From Arenibacter algicola (GTDB lineage: Bacteria; Bacteroidota; Bacteroidia; Flavobacteriales; Flavobacteriaceae), in assembly GCF_000733925.1 (NCBI RefSeq), contig NZ_JPOO01000003.1, positions 992,001 to 1,056,000 on the forward strand: a stretch of 64,000 nt of DNA, read 5' to 3'. This document shows positions 1 through 8,023 of this stretch, piece by piece; position 1 is the first letter of the stretch, and each line of letters begins with the position of its first letter. The translations under genes and the position numbers were made by a program. The notes below the pieces were generated by a model that made no database searches, had not been told where the DNA came from, and saw only the letters and a list, made by a program, of their open reading frames with translations.

Positions 1-2
1 CA

Positions 3-638
3 AAAGATTCAATAGAAAACGTCATCGCCCCATATCGGAAGAGGATCAACCAGGTTTTGGACAGTGTTTTGGCCTATGCCCCAACAGCTATATCCAAAAC
101 AGATGGTACACTGAATTCTCCCGCCGGCAATTTAATGGCAGACATTGTAATGCAGGAAGTAAATCCTGTTTTTACCACCAGAACTGGGCAACAAATAGAT
201 TTTGTTCTTCTTAACTTTGGGAGTATCCGATCCGTAATTTCACAAGGAAACATTACCGAACGCACGGCCTATGAAGTTATGCCCTTTGAAAATTCGGTGG
301 TTATAGCCGAATTGGACGGCAAGGCCATTAGGGCCATGGTAACATTCCTAATAAAGTCCAGTGTTGCCCACCCAATTTCGGGGATACAAATAATAGTGGA
401 TAAAAATAAAAGTTTGCAAGCCGTAAACATTCAAGGAAAACCCTTTGATGAAAACAAGACCTATTATGTTGCCACTTCGGACTATTTGATCACTGGTGGT
501 GATAAAATGGATTTTTTAAAAGAGTATATTTCTTTGACGGATTCAGATTATCTAATAAGAAATACCCTGATAGATTATTTTAAAAAAATAGACACCCTTA
601 CGGCAGCTACGGATGACCGGTTTATGCAAATCAAATAA
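3..638 (+). CDS. 5'-nucleotidase C-terminal domain protein (5' partial)
   Basis: The reading frame is open from the first bases of the window, so the true start lies upstream. The visible part matches the C-terminal, substrate-binding domain of UshA-type 5'-nucleotidases (features such as SPAGNLMADI near the start, NFGSIRS, and later TGGDKMDF). There is no metallophosphatase domain in the visible part. That domain is encoded by the next gene two bases downstream, so the two halves of a UshA-like enzyme appear as separate proteins in reversed order. They probably form one periplasmic or cell-surface nucleotide-scavenging enzyme. This function is inferred from family and context. Confidence 0.85.
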   Translation, partial: KDSIENVIAPYRKRINQVLDSVLAYAPTAISKTDGTLNSPAGNLMADIVMQEVNPVFTTRTGQQIDFVLLNFGSIRSVISQGNITERTAYEVMPFENSVVIAELDGKAIRAMVTFLIKSSVAHPISGIQIIVDKNKSLQAVNIQGKPFDENKTYYVATSDYLITGGDKMDFLKEYISLTDSDYLIRNTLIDYFKKIDTLTAATDDRFMQIK

Positions 639-640
639 TT

Positions 641-1552
641 ATGGAACGTAGAAAATTTATATCCGGATCAGCTGCTTCTGCCGCTTTTATAAGTATGGGA
701 GGGTTATCCATGAATTCTTGCCGAAATTCTGCAAAGAAACACATTACTATTCTACACACCAACGATGTACACAGCCATATAGATCCCTTTCCTATCAACC
801 ATTCGGCCTACCCCAATTTGGGCGGTTTGGCAAGAAGGGCAACTTTGGTGGATCAAATCCGAAAAGAAAACCCTAATACCCTATTATTTGATGCTGGCGA
901 CATTTTTCAGGGTACGCCCTACTTCAATTTCTATGGGGGAGAATTGGAATTTAAACTAATGAGCATGTTGAAATATGATGCTGCCACCATTGGCAATCAC
1001 GATTTTGACAATGGCCTAAACGGCCTTTATGCCCAACTGCCCTACGCCAGCTTCGATTTCTTATCGGCCAATTACGACTTCAGTAATACCCTTATGGATG
1101 GTCATGTGCAACCATATAAAACTTATATGGTTGATGGAATAAAGATTGGAGTTTTTGGATTGGGAATAGAGCTGGCCGGGTTGGTCACCAAAAAATTGTA
1201 CCAAGAGACCGTCTATCTAGATCCCATAGAAATTGCACAAGACTTGGGCCGCACCTTAAAGGAGGAGGAGAAATGTGATTTAATTATTTGTCTTTCCCAT
1301 TTAGGATATCAATATCAAAACCCTCAAAAGCCCGATGATCTAAAATTAGCGGCCAGAACGGAGAACATTGATTTGATTATTGGCGGACATACACATACAT
1401 TTTTGGATAGGCCCACCATAACCAACAATCGAAAAAACGAACAAATATTAGTAAACCAGGTAGGCTGCTTCGGCATTAATTTAGGCCGAATAGACTATTA
1501 TTTTGACGATGCCAAGGAAAACGTTTCCCAGGGAGTGTCCATTAAGGTATAA
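641..1552 (+). CDS. Metallophosphatase, catalytic half of a 5'-nucleotidase
   Basis: This 303-residue protein has the calcineurin-like phosphoesterase motifs: D42-x-H44 in NDVHSHID, GD at 86-87, GNHD at 118-121, and GGHTH near residue 248. The N-terminus carries a twin-arginine stretch (RRKFIS) followed by a hydrophobic segment ending in NSC27. That fits Tat export, perhaps as a lipoprotein. The protein stops where UshA enzymes would begin their C-terminal domain, which the preceding gene supplies. The likely role is hydrolysis of extracytoplasmic nucleotides to recover phosphate and nucleosides. The two genes are almost certainly cotranscribed. Confidence 0.88.
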   Translation: MERRKFISGSAASAAFISMGGLSMNSCRNSAKKHITILHTNDVHSHIDPFPINHSAYPNLGGLARRATLVDQIRKENPNTLLFDAGDIFQGTPYFNFYGGELEFKLMSMLKYDAATIGNHDFDNGLNGLYAQLPYASFDFLSANYDFSNTLMDGHVQPYKTYMVDGIKIGVFGLGIELAGLVTKKLYQETVYLDPIEIAQDLGRTLKEEEKCDLIICLSHLGYQYQNPQKPDDLKLAARTENIDLIIGGHTHTFLDRPTITNNRKNEQILVNQVGCFGINLGRIDYYFDDAKENVSQGVSIKV

Positions 1553-1561
1553 CCGCATATT

Positions 1562-2395
1562 ATGATTAAGGAAAAAGGGAAATCTATAGTTTCAAAAAAA
1601 ATTATCAAAATTCTGGGAGATGATTTTCTGGAACACACAGACGCTATAGCGGTTGAAGAACCCTTACAAATTAGTATCAGTGTTTTAAAAGGGGATTCCC
1701 CCATTACCAATAAAAATATCTCCATTACTATGAGAACGCCAGGTCATGATAAGGACCTGGCCATTGGATTTCTGTTTACCGAGGGTATCATCCAAGCTTC
1801 CAATCAAATAAAAAAGGTCACCCATGATGAAAATAGTATAAATGTCCATCTAATTAATTCCGAAAACATAGATCTTGGTAAACTGGAGCGACATTTCTAC
1901 ACCAGCAGTAGTTGCGGTGTTTGTGGCAAAGCAAGTATTGAAGCCATAAAAACAATCTGTCGCCTACCTCCATCCGCAGCGGATTTTCAGATCGAAAAAA
2001 ATCTTATTAAATCCTTTCCCGGCATTCTTAAGCAAGAGCAGAATATTTTTAACAATACCGGAGGGATACACGCAGCGGCACTATTTAGTTTTAAAGGCGA
2101 ACTAATTGCCATGCGCGAGGATGTGGGGAGGCATAACGCTTTGGACAAAATTATTGGCCATTTACTTACCCAGAATCAATTGCCCTTGGACTATCATTTA
2201 TTGTTTCTGAGCGGTCGTGCCAGCTTCGAATTGATCCAAAAAGCGGCAATGGCAGGGATTCACTTTATTATGGCCGTGGGAGCCCCGTCCAGTTTGGCCG
2301 TAGAAATGGCCGTGGAGCACGATATTACCTTAATAGGTTTTCTGAATGAAACCCGATACAACATCTACACTGGCTCTAAACGTATTAAAATTTAG
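1562..2395 (+). CDS. fdhD: Formate dehydrogenase accessory sulfurtransferase FdhD
   Basis: FdhD passes sulfur from a cysteine desulfurase to the molybdenum cofactor of formate dehydrogenase-like enzymes. The family signature SSSCGVCG is present with cysteines at 118 and 121, followed by the conserved NTGGIHAAA and REDVGRHNA segments. At 277 residues it has the usual length. The gene lies nine bases after the nucleotidase gene and about 440 bases before the molybdoenzyme it probably serves. Confidence 0.95.
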   Translation: MIKEKGKSIVSKKIIKILGDDFLEHTDAIAVEEPLQISISVLKGDSPITNKNISITMRTPGHDKDLAIGFLFTEGIIQASNQIKKVTHDENSINVHLINSENIDLGKLERHFYTSSSCGVCGKASIEAIKTICRLPPSAADFQIEKNLIKSFPGILKQEQNIFNNTGGIHAAALFSFKGELIAMREDVGRHNALDKIIGHLLTQNQLPLDYHLLFLSGRASFELIQKAAMAGIHFIMAVGAPSSLAVEMAVEHDITLIGFLNETRYNIYTGSKRIKI

Positions 2396-2463
2396 GAATC
2401 TAAACTTTGAGACTGATAGTCGAATACCTAACTTTATAGAATAAGGTTTAAAAAATAATATGA

Positions 2464-2838
2464 ATGAAAATTAGGATACAAGGAAATTCGGTTCGTTATA
2501 GACTAACCCGATCGGAGGTTGCAACATTGAAGCAAGACGGCTACTATAAGGAACAGACCGCTTTTAATGGCAAGAATTTCACCTACGCCGTTGCCGCCAA
2601 GGAAAACATCAGTAACCTTCAAGCGGAGTTTCAAGGAGACACCATTACCCTATTTTTACCTAAGAATGAAAGTATAAAATGGCCGGATAACGAGCGGGTA
2701 GGCTATGAAAACAAGATGGTTTTAAACGACGGCCAGGTACTGAATCTATTACTGGAAAAAGATTTTGTTTGTTTGGATGAGCGCACGGAGGACCAATCCG
2801 ACAATTACCCAAACCCTGCGGCAACAACCAAAAAATAA
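2464..2838 (+). CDS. Conserved hypothetical protein between fdhD and the molybdoenzyme gene
   Basis: This 124-residue soluble protein has no motif I can name with certainty; similar small proteins (I recall them as DUF7009) sit beside FdhD and YdeP genes in Bacteroidota. It has no signal peptide or membrane segment. Its stop codon overlaps the ATG of the following oxidoreductase (TAATG), which implies translational coupling. A role in assembly or regulation of the molybdoenzyme is plausible but is inferred only from position. Confidence 0.7.
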   Translation: MKIRIQGNSVRYRLTRSEVATLKQDGYYKEQTAFNGKNFTYAVAAKENISNLQAEFQGDTITLFLPKNESIKWPDNERVGYENKMVLNDGQVLNLLLEKDFVCLDERTEDQSDNYPNPAATTKK

Positions 2839-5147
2839 TGGCAAACAACCCTGAAAAATCAAATCCTAGTCCTACTGCCCCGGCGAAATTAACCGGTCTA
2901 AAAACTACAAACCCAAAAAAGGTGGCTGCGGGTATTCCTGCGGTTATCTCCTCTGCAAAACATGTATTTAGGGAAATGGGACTCGGTCGGGGATTAAAAG
3001 CACTTGCGAACCTCAACCAAAAGGGCGGAATTGATTGTCCGGGCTGTGCATGGCCAGATCCGGATGATGAGCGAAGCACAATAGCCGAATATTGCGAAAA
3101 CGGTGCCAAGGCCATAGCCGAGGAGGCCACTACCAAAAAACTGGACACTACCTTTTTCCAAGAAAACAGTGTTTCCCAACTTTCCATGCTTTCAGATTAC
3201 GAAATAGGAAAAAAAGGAAGGTTGGCACAGCCCATGTATTTGCCCGAAAATTCCGATCATTATCAAGAAATAAGCTGGGAAGGGGCTTTCTCCAAAATAG
3301 CACAACACCTAAACGGATTAAAAAGCCCTGATGAGGCCATATTTTATACCTCGGGAAGAACAAGCAACGAGGCCGCTTTCCTCTATCAACTTTTTGTCAG
3401 GGAATACGGCACCAACAATATGCCTGACTGCAGTAATATGTGCCATGAAAGTAGTGGCGTTGCCCTTACAGACACCTTGGGCATTGGCAAAGGTTCTGTA
3501 AAATTGGAAGATTTTTATGAGACAGAGGTCATTCTTATCTTAGGGCAAAACCCAGGTACCAATCACCCAAGAATGCTGAGCGCCCTTAAAAAGGCCAAAG
3601 AAAATGGAGCTACTATAATCTCAATAAATCCGATCATAGAAACCGGACTATTGAATTTCAGCAATCCCCAGGAAATAAAAGGGGCCCTAGGAATAAAATC
3701 GAAATTAACGGACCTATACCTGCAGGTAAAAATAAATGGGGACATGGCGCTCCTTCAAGCACTGGTAAAACTATTGCTGCTTGAGGAGGACAAAGATCCA
3801 GGGGTTGTTTTTGATTTGGATTTTATAAAAGAAAAAACCCAAGGTTTTGAAGATTACTTAACCCACATAAGAACACTGGACCTAAACAATTTAATAGATG
3901 AATGTGGAATCCCTTTGCAGACCCTGCAGAGCGTGGCCAATATTCTCTGCAACAACAATAGGATTATTGCTTGCTGGGCCATGGGGCTTACCCAGCATAA
4001 GAATTCTGTAAATACCATAAAAGAGGTCGTAAACCTTTTATTATTAAAGGGAAGTATAGGAAAACCTGGGGCCGGCACCTGTCCCGTACGTGGTCACAGC
4101 AATGTACAGGGAGACCGAACTATGGGCATTTATGAAAAGCCCTCAGCATCATTTTTGGACCGGTTGCAGCAAGTATTCCACTTTAACCCGCCACGCAAAC
4201 ATGGATTTGATACCGTAGAAAGCATCACAGCCATGCATTCCGGCAAGGCCCGGGTATTTTTTGCCATGGGCGGTAATTTCCTATCGGCTACTCCAGATAC
4301 CCTGTTTACGGCCGAAGCGCTTCAAAAATGTGACCTGACCGTTCAAGTTTCTACAAAACTAAATCGGAGTCATCTAATCCACGGCAAAGAAGCCTTGATC
4401 CTACCTTGTTTGGGAAGAACGGACAAAGACTTAATCAAGGGCGAATTGCAGTTTGTAAGTGTTGAAAATTCCATGGGGGTCGTGCATAGCTCCCAAGGAA
4501 GTCTAAAACCCATATCATCCCAGATGCTAAGCGAACCTGCCATTGTTTGCCAATTGGCAATGGCTACCCTAAAAAATTCCAAAGTGGATTGGGAAAAATA
4601 TCTGCAACATTACGACCATATCAGGGACAGCATTGAAGAGTGTATTCCTGGATTTGAGAACTACAACCAAAAGGTAAGGCAGCCTTCCGGCTTTTATTTA
4701 CCCAACGGGGCAAGGGACAATTCCTATAATACCGCAAGCGGTAAGGCCAATTTTAGTATATCCAATAGTGAGGCCATTGTATTGGCCGAAGGTGAGCTCT
4801 TAATGATGACCATAAGGAGCCATGACCAGTTTAATACCACTATATATGGACTGAATGATCGCTATAGGGGCATAATTAATGAACGAAGGGTTATTCTGAT
4901 GCACCCCAAGGATATTGAAAGATATCAACTCAAGGAAAGGGATCTGGTAGATCTATATAATTTTCACAACAATACGGAAAGGGTTGCTCACAAGTTCATT
5001 GTTTTGAGTTATAATATCCCTGAAAAATGCTGTGCTACCTATTTTCCGGAGGCCAATGTTCTAGTACCTTTAAACAGTACTGCCGATAAGAGCAATACCC
5101 CTACATCCAAATCGGTGATCATTAAACTTAAAAAACACACATCCTAG
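2838..5147 (+). CDS. FdhF/YdeP family molybdopterin oxidoreductase
   Basis: This 769-residue cytoplasmic-type molybdenum enzyme resembles E. coli YdeP. Cysteines 67, 70 and 86 in the DCPGCAWPDP region match the family's N-terminal cluster. CHESSG and CPVRGHSNVQGD further on are characteristic of the MGD-binding domains, and the C-terminal part is the molydopterin dinucleotide-binding fold. It has no Tat signal. The natural substrate of the family is unsettled: formate is often assumed, and YdeP itself is linked to acid resistance. The neighbouring fdhD supports a sulfurated cofactor. Confidence 0.9.
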   Translation: MANNPEKSNPSPTAPAKLTGLKTTNPKKVAAGIPAVISSAKHVFREMGLGRGLKALANLNQKGGIDCPGCAWPDPDDERSTIAEYCENGAKAIAEEATTKKLDTTFFQENSVSQLSMLSDYEIGKKGRLAQPMYLPENSDHYQEISWEGAFSKIAQHLNGLKSPDEAIFYTSGRTSNEAAFLYQLFVREYGTNNMPDCSNMCHESSGVALTDTLGIGKGSVKLEDFYETEVILILGQNPGTNHPRMLSALKKAKENGATIISINPIIETGLLNFSNPQEIKGALGIKSKLTDLYLQVKINGDMALLQALVKLLLLEEDKDPGVVFDLDFIKEKTQGFEDYLTHIRTLDLNNLIDECGIPLQTLQSVANILCNNNRIIACWAMGLTQHKNSVNTIKEVVNLLLLKGSIGKPGAGTCPVRGHSNVQGDRTMGIYEKPSASFLDRLQQVFHFNPPRKHGFDTVESITAMHSGKARVFFAMGGNFLSATPDTLFTAEALQKCDLTVQVSTKLNRSHLIHGKEALILPCLGRTDKDLIKGELQFVSVENSMGVVHSSQGSLKPISSQMLSEPAIVCQLAMATLKNSKVDWEKYLQHYDHIRDSIEECIPGFENYNQKVRQPSGFYLPNGARDNSYNTASGKANFSISNSEAIVLAEGELLMMTIRSHDQFNTTIYGLNDRYRGIINERRVILMHPKDIERYQLKERDLVDLYNFHNNTERVAHKFIVLSYNIPEKCCATYFPEANVLVPLNSTADKSNTPTSKSVIIKLKKHTS

Positions 5148-5277
5148 AATTTGCCATTAACAATTTAGAGATATTACCAGTAGTGTTTGTTTTTAAAAAA
5201 AAACTATGACATTATTTTCAAAAACCCTAACTTACCAGACACTAAAAAATCTAATATTTATCTTAAAACCAATTCCA

Positions 5278-6054
5278 ATGTACAAAGCTGCATATATTTC
5301 AGTTCTTTTATTACTATTAACTATAAACACCTATGGCCAAGCCAACCAGAGGGAATATTACCAACTAAAGACCTACCTCTTGGATAGTGAGGAACAGGAA
5401 AATACAACTGACCAATACCTTAGCAAGGCCTTGCTGCCTGCACTTAAAAAACTTAATATCAAAAATGTGGGAGTCTTTAAACCTAGAACAATCGATTCCC
5501 TAAATCCTAGAAGCATAAAAGTATTGATCCCAATGAAAGGTCTTGGCGATTTGGAAACCATAGATACCAAACTTCAAAAGGATAAAGTTTATATGGCAGC
5601 GGCCAAAGACTTTTTGGATGCCCCATATAAAAACCCGCCTTATAGCAGGGTGGAATCAGTTATTTTAAAAGCCTTTGTGGATATGCCCAAGATGAAGGCG
5701 TCTCCCTTAACTGGGCCTCGAAAAGACCGTATATACGAATTAAGAAGTTATGAATCTGCAACAGAGGCCAAATACATAAACAAGGTTGAGATGTTCAACA
5801 AAGGCGGGGAAGTAAGCCTTTTTGACAATTTAGGATTTAATGCCGTATTCTATGGCGAGGTATTGTCCGGTGCAACAATGCCGAACCTCATGTACATGAC
5901 CACATTTGAAAATCAGGCCAGCAGGGATGCCCATTGGAAATCCTTTTCCGACTCGCCAGTTTGGAACAAACTAAAATCGGATCCCAATTACCAAAACAAC
6001 GTTTCCAAAAACGTTACCCGTTTCTTCTACCCAACTGAATATTCCGATTATTGA
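5278..6054 (+). CDS. Secreted NIPSNAP family protein
   Basis: I place the start at the ATG at 5278, because it opens a clear signal peptide (hydrophobic run, then NTYGQA). The earlier in-frame ATG at 5206 would bury it. The mature protein carries two ferredoxin-like NIPSNAP repeats, with the landmark YELRSYE in the second and a conserved MTTFENQASRDAHW segment near the C-terminus. Family members are widespread in Bacteroidota, often beside catabolic enzymes, and their biochemical role is unknown. A strong terminator follows at 6116-6160. Confidence 0.88.
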   Translation: MYKAAYISVLLLLLTINTYGQANQREYYQLKTYLLDSEEQENTTDQYLSKALLPALKKLNIKNVGVFKPRTIDSLNPRSIKVLIPMKGLGDLETIDTKLQKDKVYMAAAKDFLDAPYKNPPYSRVESVILKAFVDMPKMKASPLTGPRKDRIYELRSYESATEAKYINKVEMFNKGGEVSLFDNLGFNAVFYGEVLSGATMPNLMYMTTFENQASRDAHWKSFSDSPVWNKLKSDPNYQNNVSKNVTRFFYPTEYSDY

Positions 6055-6115
6055 TCGTAAGCCAGGGTCTTTTTCCTTTTTTGGCAAATAACCCTTGGAA
6101 CAACGAACATTAATT

Positions 6116-6160
6116 GAAAAAAAAGCGGTCATGATAAATTTTCATGACCGCTTTTTTTTT
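6116..6160 (+). terminator. Rho-independent terminator after the NIPSNAP gene
   Basis: An 11-bp perfect stem (6124-6134 with 6142-6152) with a 7-base loop is extended by an A tract before it and a T tract after it. It can act in both directions. Confidence 0.93.
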
Positions 6161-6327
6161 GTAATTACTACCGGGCTTTAACTCCAAACAAGCAAAATTA
6201 CAGATCAGGAACAATTGTTGTGTTCACGCAAAGATTGTTGTCAATCTATAAAGGAAGAATTGTTTTCTTTTTTTATTATTGGTTCTAATTATTTGGAGGA
6301 ATCGAATAAAACTTAGGTTCTAATTAT

Positions 6328-6785
6328 TCTTTCATTTTCTTTGCTTGTCCAAAGAAAACGAAACAAAAGAAAAGACCCTTCTTCACTATGTGGTCCCTAA
6401 AATCACGGGATTTTAAGGACCGATGCCATGGCCTAAATTATTTCCAAGGCTTCAATAATTCTTTACGGCCATGTCATCTCCACCACGGAAGAAGACCGAC
6501 CAAACAAAAGGCTTTGAAGGCAATGTTCAACGGAACCTAATTAGGCACTATGATTTATCGGTATTATGTAGGTTGACGGAACAAAGAAACGGCCTATTTT
6601 CAATTTCGTGTTAAATCAAGTGGTTTCCACATTGGCTTGGGTTAGCCGTCCATAGAGCATTTCACCCAAGTGAAAGCGGCCTGGACGGTGCGGCCGTGGA
6701 AAGTGCGTAGATTTAAAGAAATTAAAAATCAGCCTAGCGTTTTTTGGTTCGTTTTTTGGGCGATGCAAAAAATGAACAAACACCA
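6328..6785. repeat. Folded intergenic element with imperfect terminal inverted repeats
   Basis: This gene-free stretch has ends of about 45 bases that are imperfect inverted repeats of each other; shared blocks are TTCATTTT, TTGC, CCAAA and AAACGAA. Inside are three strong fold-backs: 6392-6404 with 6409-6421 (12 of 13 pairs), 6422-6433 with 6467-6478 (11 of 12), and a nested set at 6624-6702 with stems 6624-6630/6696-6702, 6646-6652/6682-6688 and 6660-6665/6670-6675. A 77-codon frame on the minus strand overlaps it but looks non-coding. It may be a MITE-like repeat or a structured RNA. The rest of 6161-6854 shows nothing I recognise. Confidence 0.6.
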
Positions 6786-6854
6786 ACTCCAGAATAGCTA
6801 ATTCTATTCTTATCCAATTCACACACAACTTTTGGGATTGATCCAACATTACTG

Positions 6855-7157
6855 CTATTGGGTTAAAAAATACTCCACCAATTGTTGTTGTTCCTCCTCC
6901 AAATCTATAACAGGGAATTTTTTACCGGCCATTCTATACCAGTATCCGGCATTGAACTTATCTCCTTCTTTTCGGTGCAGATAGGCATGGATCCAGCTGC
7001 CATTGGTATTATGAAGGTCCTGTGCAATATCATGGGAAGATTCCCAATCCCCATTGGCATCAAACCACATGGCCCTTAAAGCTTCAGGCCAAGAAGATGG
7101 TGCCGATTGTTGGGACAGGCTTGCATTAAACTCTTCAAAACTTTTGGGAACGGACAT
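6855..7157 (-). CDS. Conserved hypothetical protein (about 100 residues)
   Basis: This small, acidic, tryptophan-rich soluble protein contains WPEALRAMWFDANGDW and GYWYRMAGKKFP. I choose the ATG at 7157 over the GTG one codon earlier. I know similar small proteins from flavobacteria but no function for them. It lies 22 bases downstream of the fumarylacetoacetate hydrolase family gene on the same strand and is probably the last gene of that transcript. Confidence 0.75.
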   Translation of the reverse strand: MSVPKSFEEFNASLSQQSAPSSWPEALRAMWFDANGDWESSHDIAQDLHNTNGSWIHAYLHRKEGDKFNAGYWYRMAGKKFPVIDLEEEQQQLVEYFLTQ

Positions 7158-7179
7158 CACTCTTAATTTATATGGACAA

Positions 7180-8013
7180 TTAGGCTACGGTATTCGACAG
7201 GGTACCTATTGAATCGATAGTAATATTAACAACATCCCCATGATCCAAGGTAAAGGAATCCGGAGGCACCACTCCTGTTCCCGTCATTAAAAGACTTCCA
7301 AAAGGAAATGACATTTCACGATACAGATAGTGAACAAGATCAGTAAGTTTTCGTTTCATTTGGCCTACCTCTGTCTCTCCCTGGAACACTCTATTTCCTT
7401 TACGAACAATTTCAATTTTGATCTTGGCAGCCATGGAAATAGGTTCCTTGCTCAACCAAATACACGGTCCTACAGCAGCTGCCCCATCATAACTCTTGGC
7501 CTGGGGAAGATATAATGGGTTTTCCCCTTCAATATCCCTAGAACTCATGTCATTACCAATGGTATAGCCTATTATTTTTGCATTTGGGGTTATCACCAGG
7601 GTCAATTCAGGTTCCGGGACATTCCATTTGGAATCTTTTCTGATCCTGACATCCTTTTTATGCCCTACTGCCCTACTAGCCGTACTTTTAAAAAACAATT
7701 CTGGCCTTTCCGCATTATAAACACGATCGTAAAAATCGCCTCCCCCGGCATCCTTGGATTCTTCAATACGGGCCTCCCTACTCTTGTAGTAGGTTACTCC
7801 GGAAGCCCAAATTTCTTGGCGTCCCACAGGTGGCATTAAACCGTCTTTCAGTATGGCCGTACTATTTTCAATAGGATCAAGCCGGGAGATCAAACTTAAA
7901 GTATTGTCGTAAATGTCATCATCGATAATAAATGAATCCCATTCCTTATCGGTAAGATAAAATTTATTGTCATTTTCGATCAAAACTCCTTGGTTGGTCT
8001 TATAAATTTTCAT
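7180..8013 (-). CDS. Fumarylacetoacetate hydrolase family protein
   Basis: This 277-residue enzyme has the C-terminal FAH catalytic fold: the PELFFKS segment, then EPELTLVI, GNDMSSRDIEG, and the late TGTGVVPP segment. FAH relatives hydrolyse or dehydrate beta-diketo and 2-keto-3-deoxy acids, with a divalent metal held by acidic residues. The neighbouring GntP permease suggests the substrate comes from a sugar acid, for example a 2-keto-3-deoxy sugar acid. The exact reaction cannot be read from sequence. Confidence 0.88.
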   Translation of the reverse strand: MKIYKTNQGVLIENDNKFYLTDKEWDSFIIDDDIYDNTLSLISRLDPIENSTAILKDGLMPPVGRQEIWASGVTYYKSREARIEESKDAGGGDFYDRVYNAERPELFFKSTASRAVGHKKDVRIRKDSKWNVPEPELTLVITPNAKIIGYTIGNDMSSRDIEGENPLYLPQAKSYDGAAAVGPCIWLSKEPISMAAKIKIEIVRKGNRVFQGETEVGQMKRKLTDLVHYLYREMSFPFGSLLMTGTGVVPPDSFTLDHGDVVNITIDSIGTLSNTVA

Positions 8014-8023
8014 TATTTAAAAA

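Noticed and set aside
2660..3187. A 175-codon open frame opposite the hypothetical and oxidoreductase genes
   Set aside because: It spans the junction of two well-supported plus-strand genes and has no recognisable features.
6616..6849. A 77-codon minus-strand frame in the 6161-6854 spacer
   Set aside because: It runs through the stems and one inverted end of the folded element, and its sequence looks like translated repeat rather than protein.
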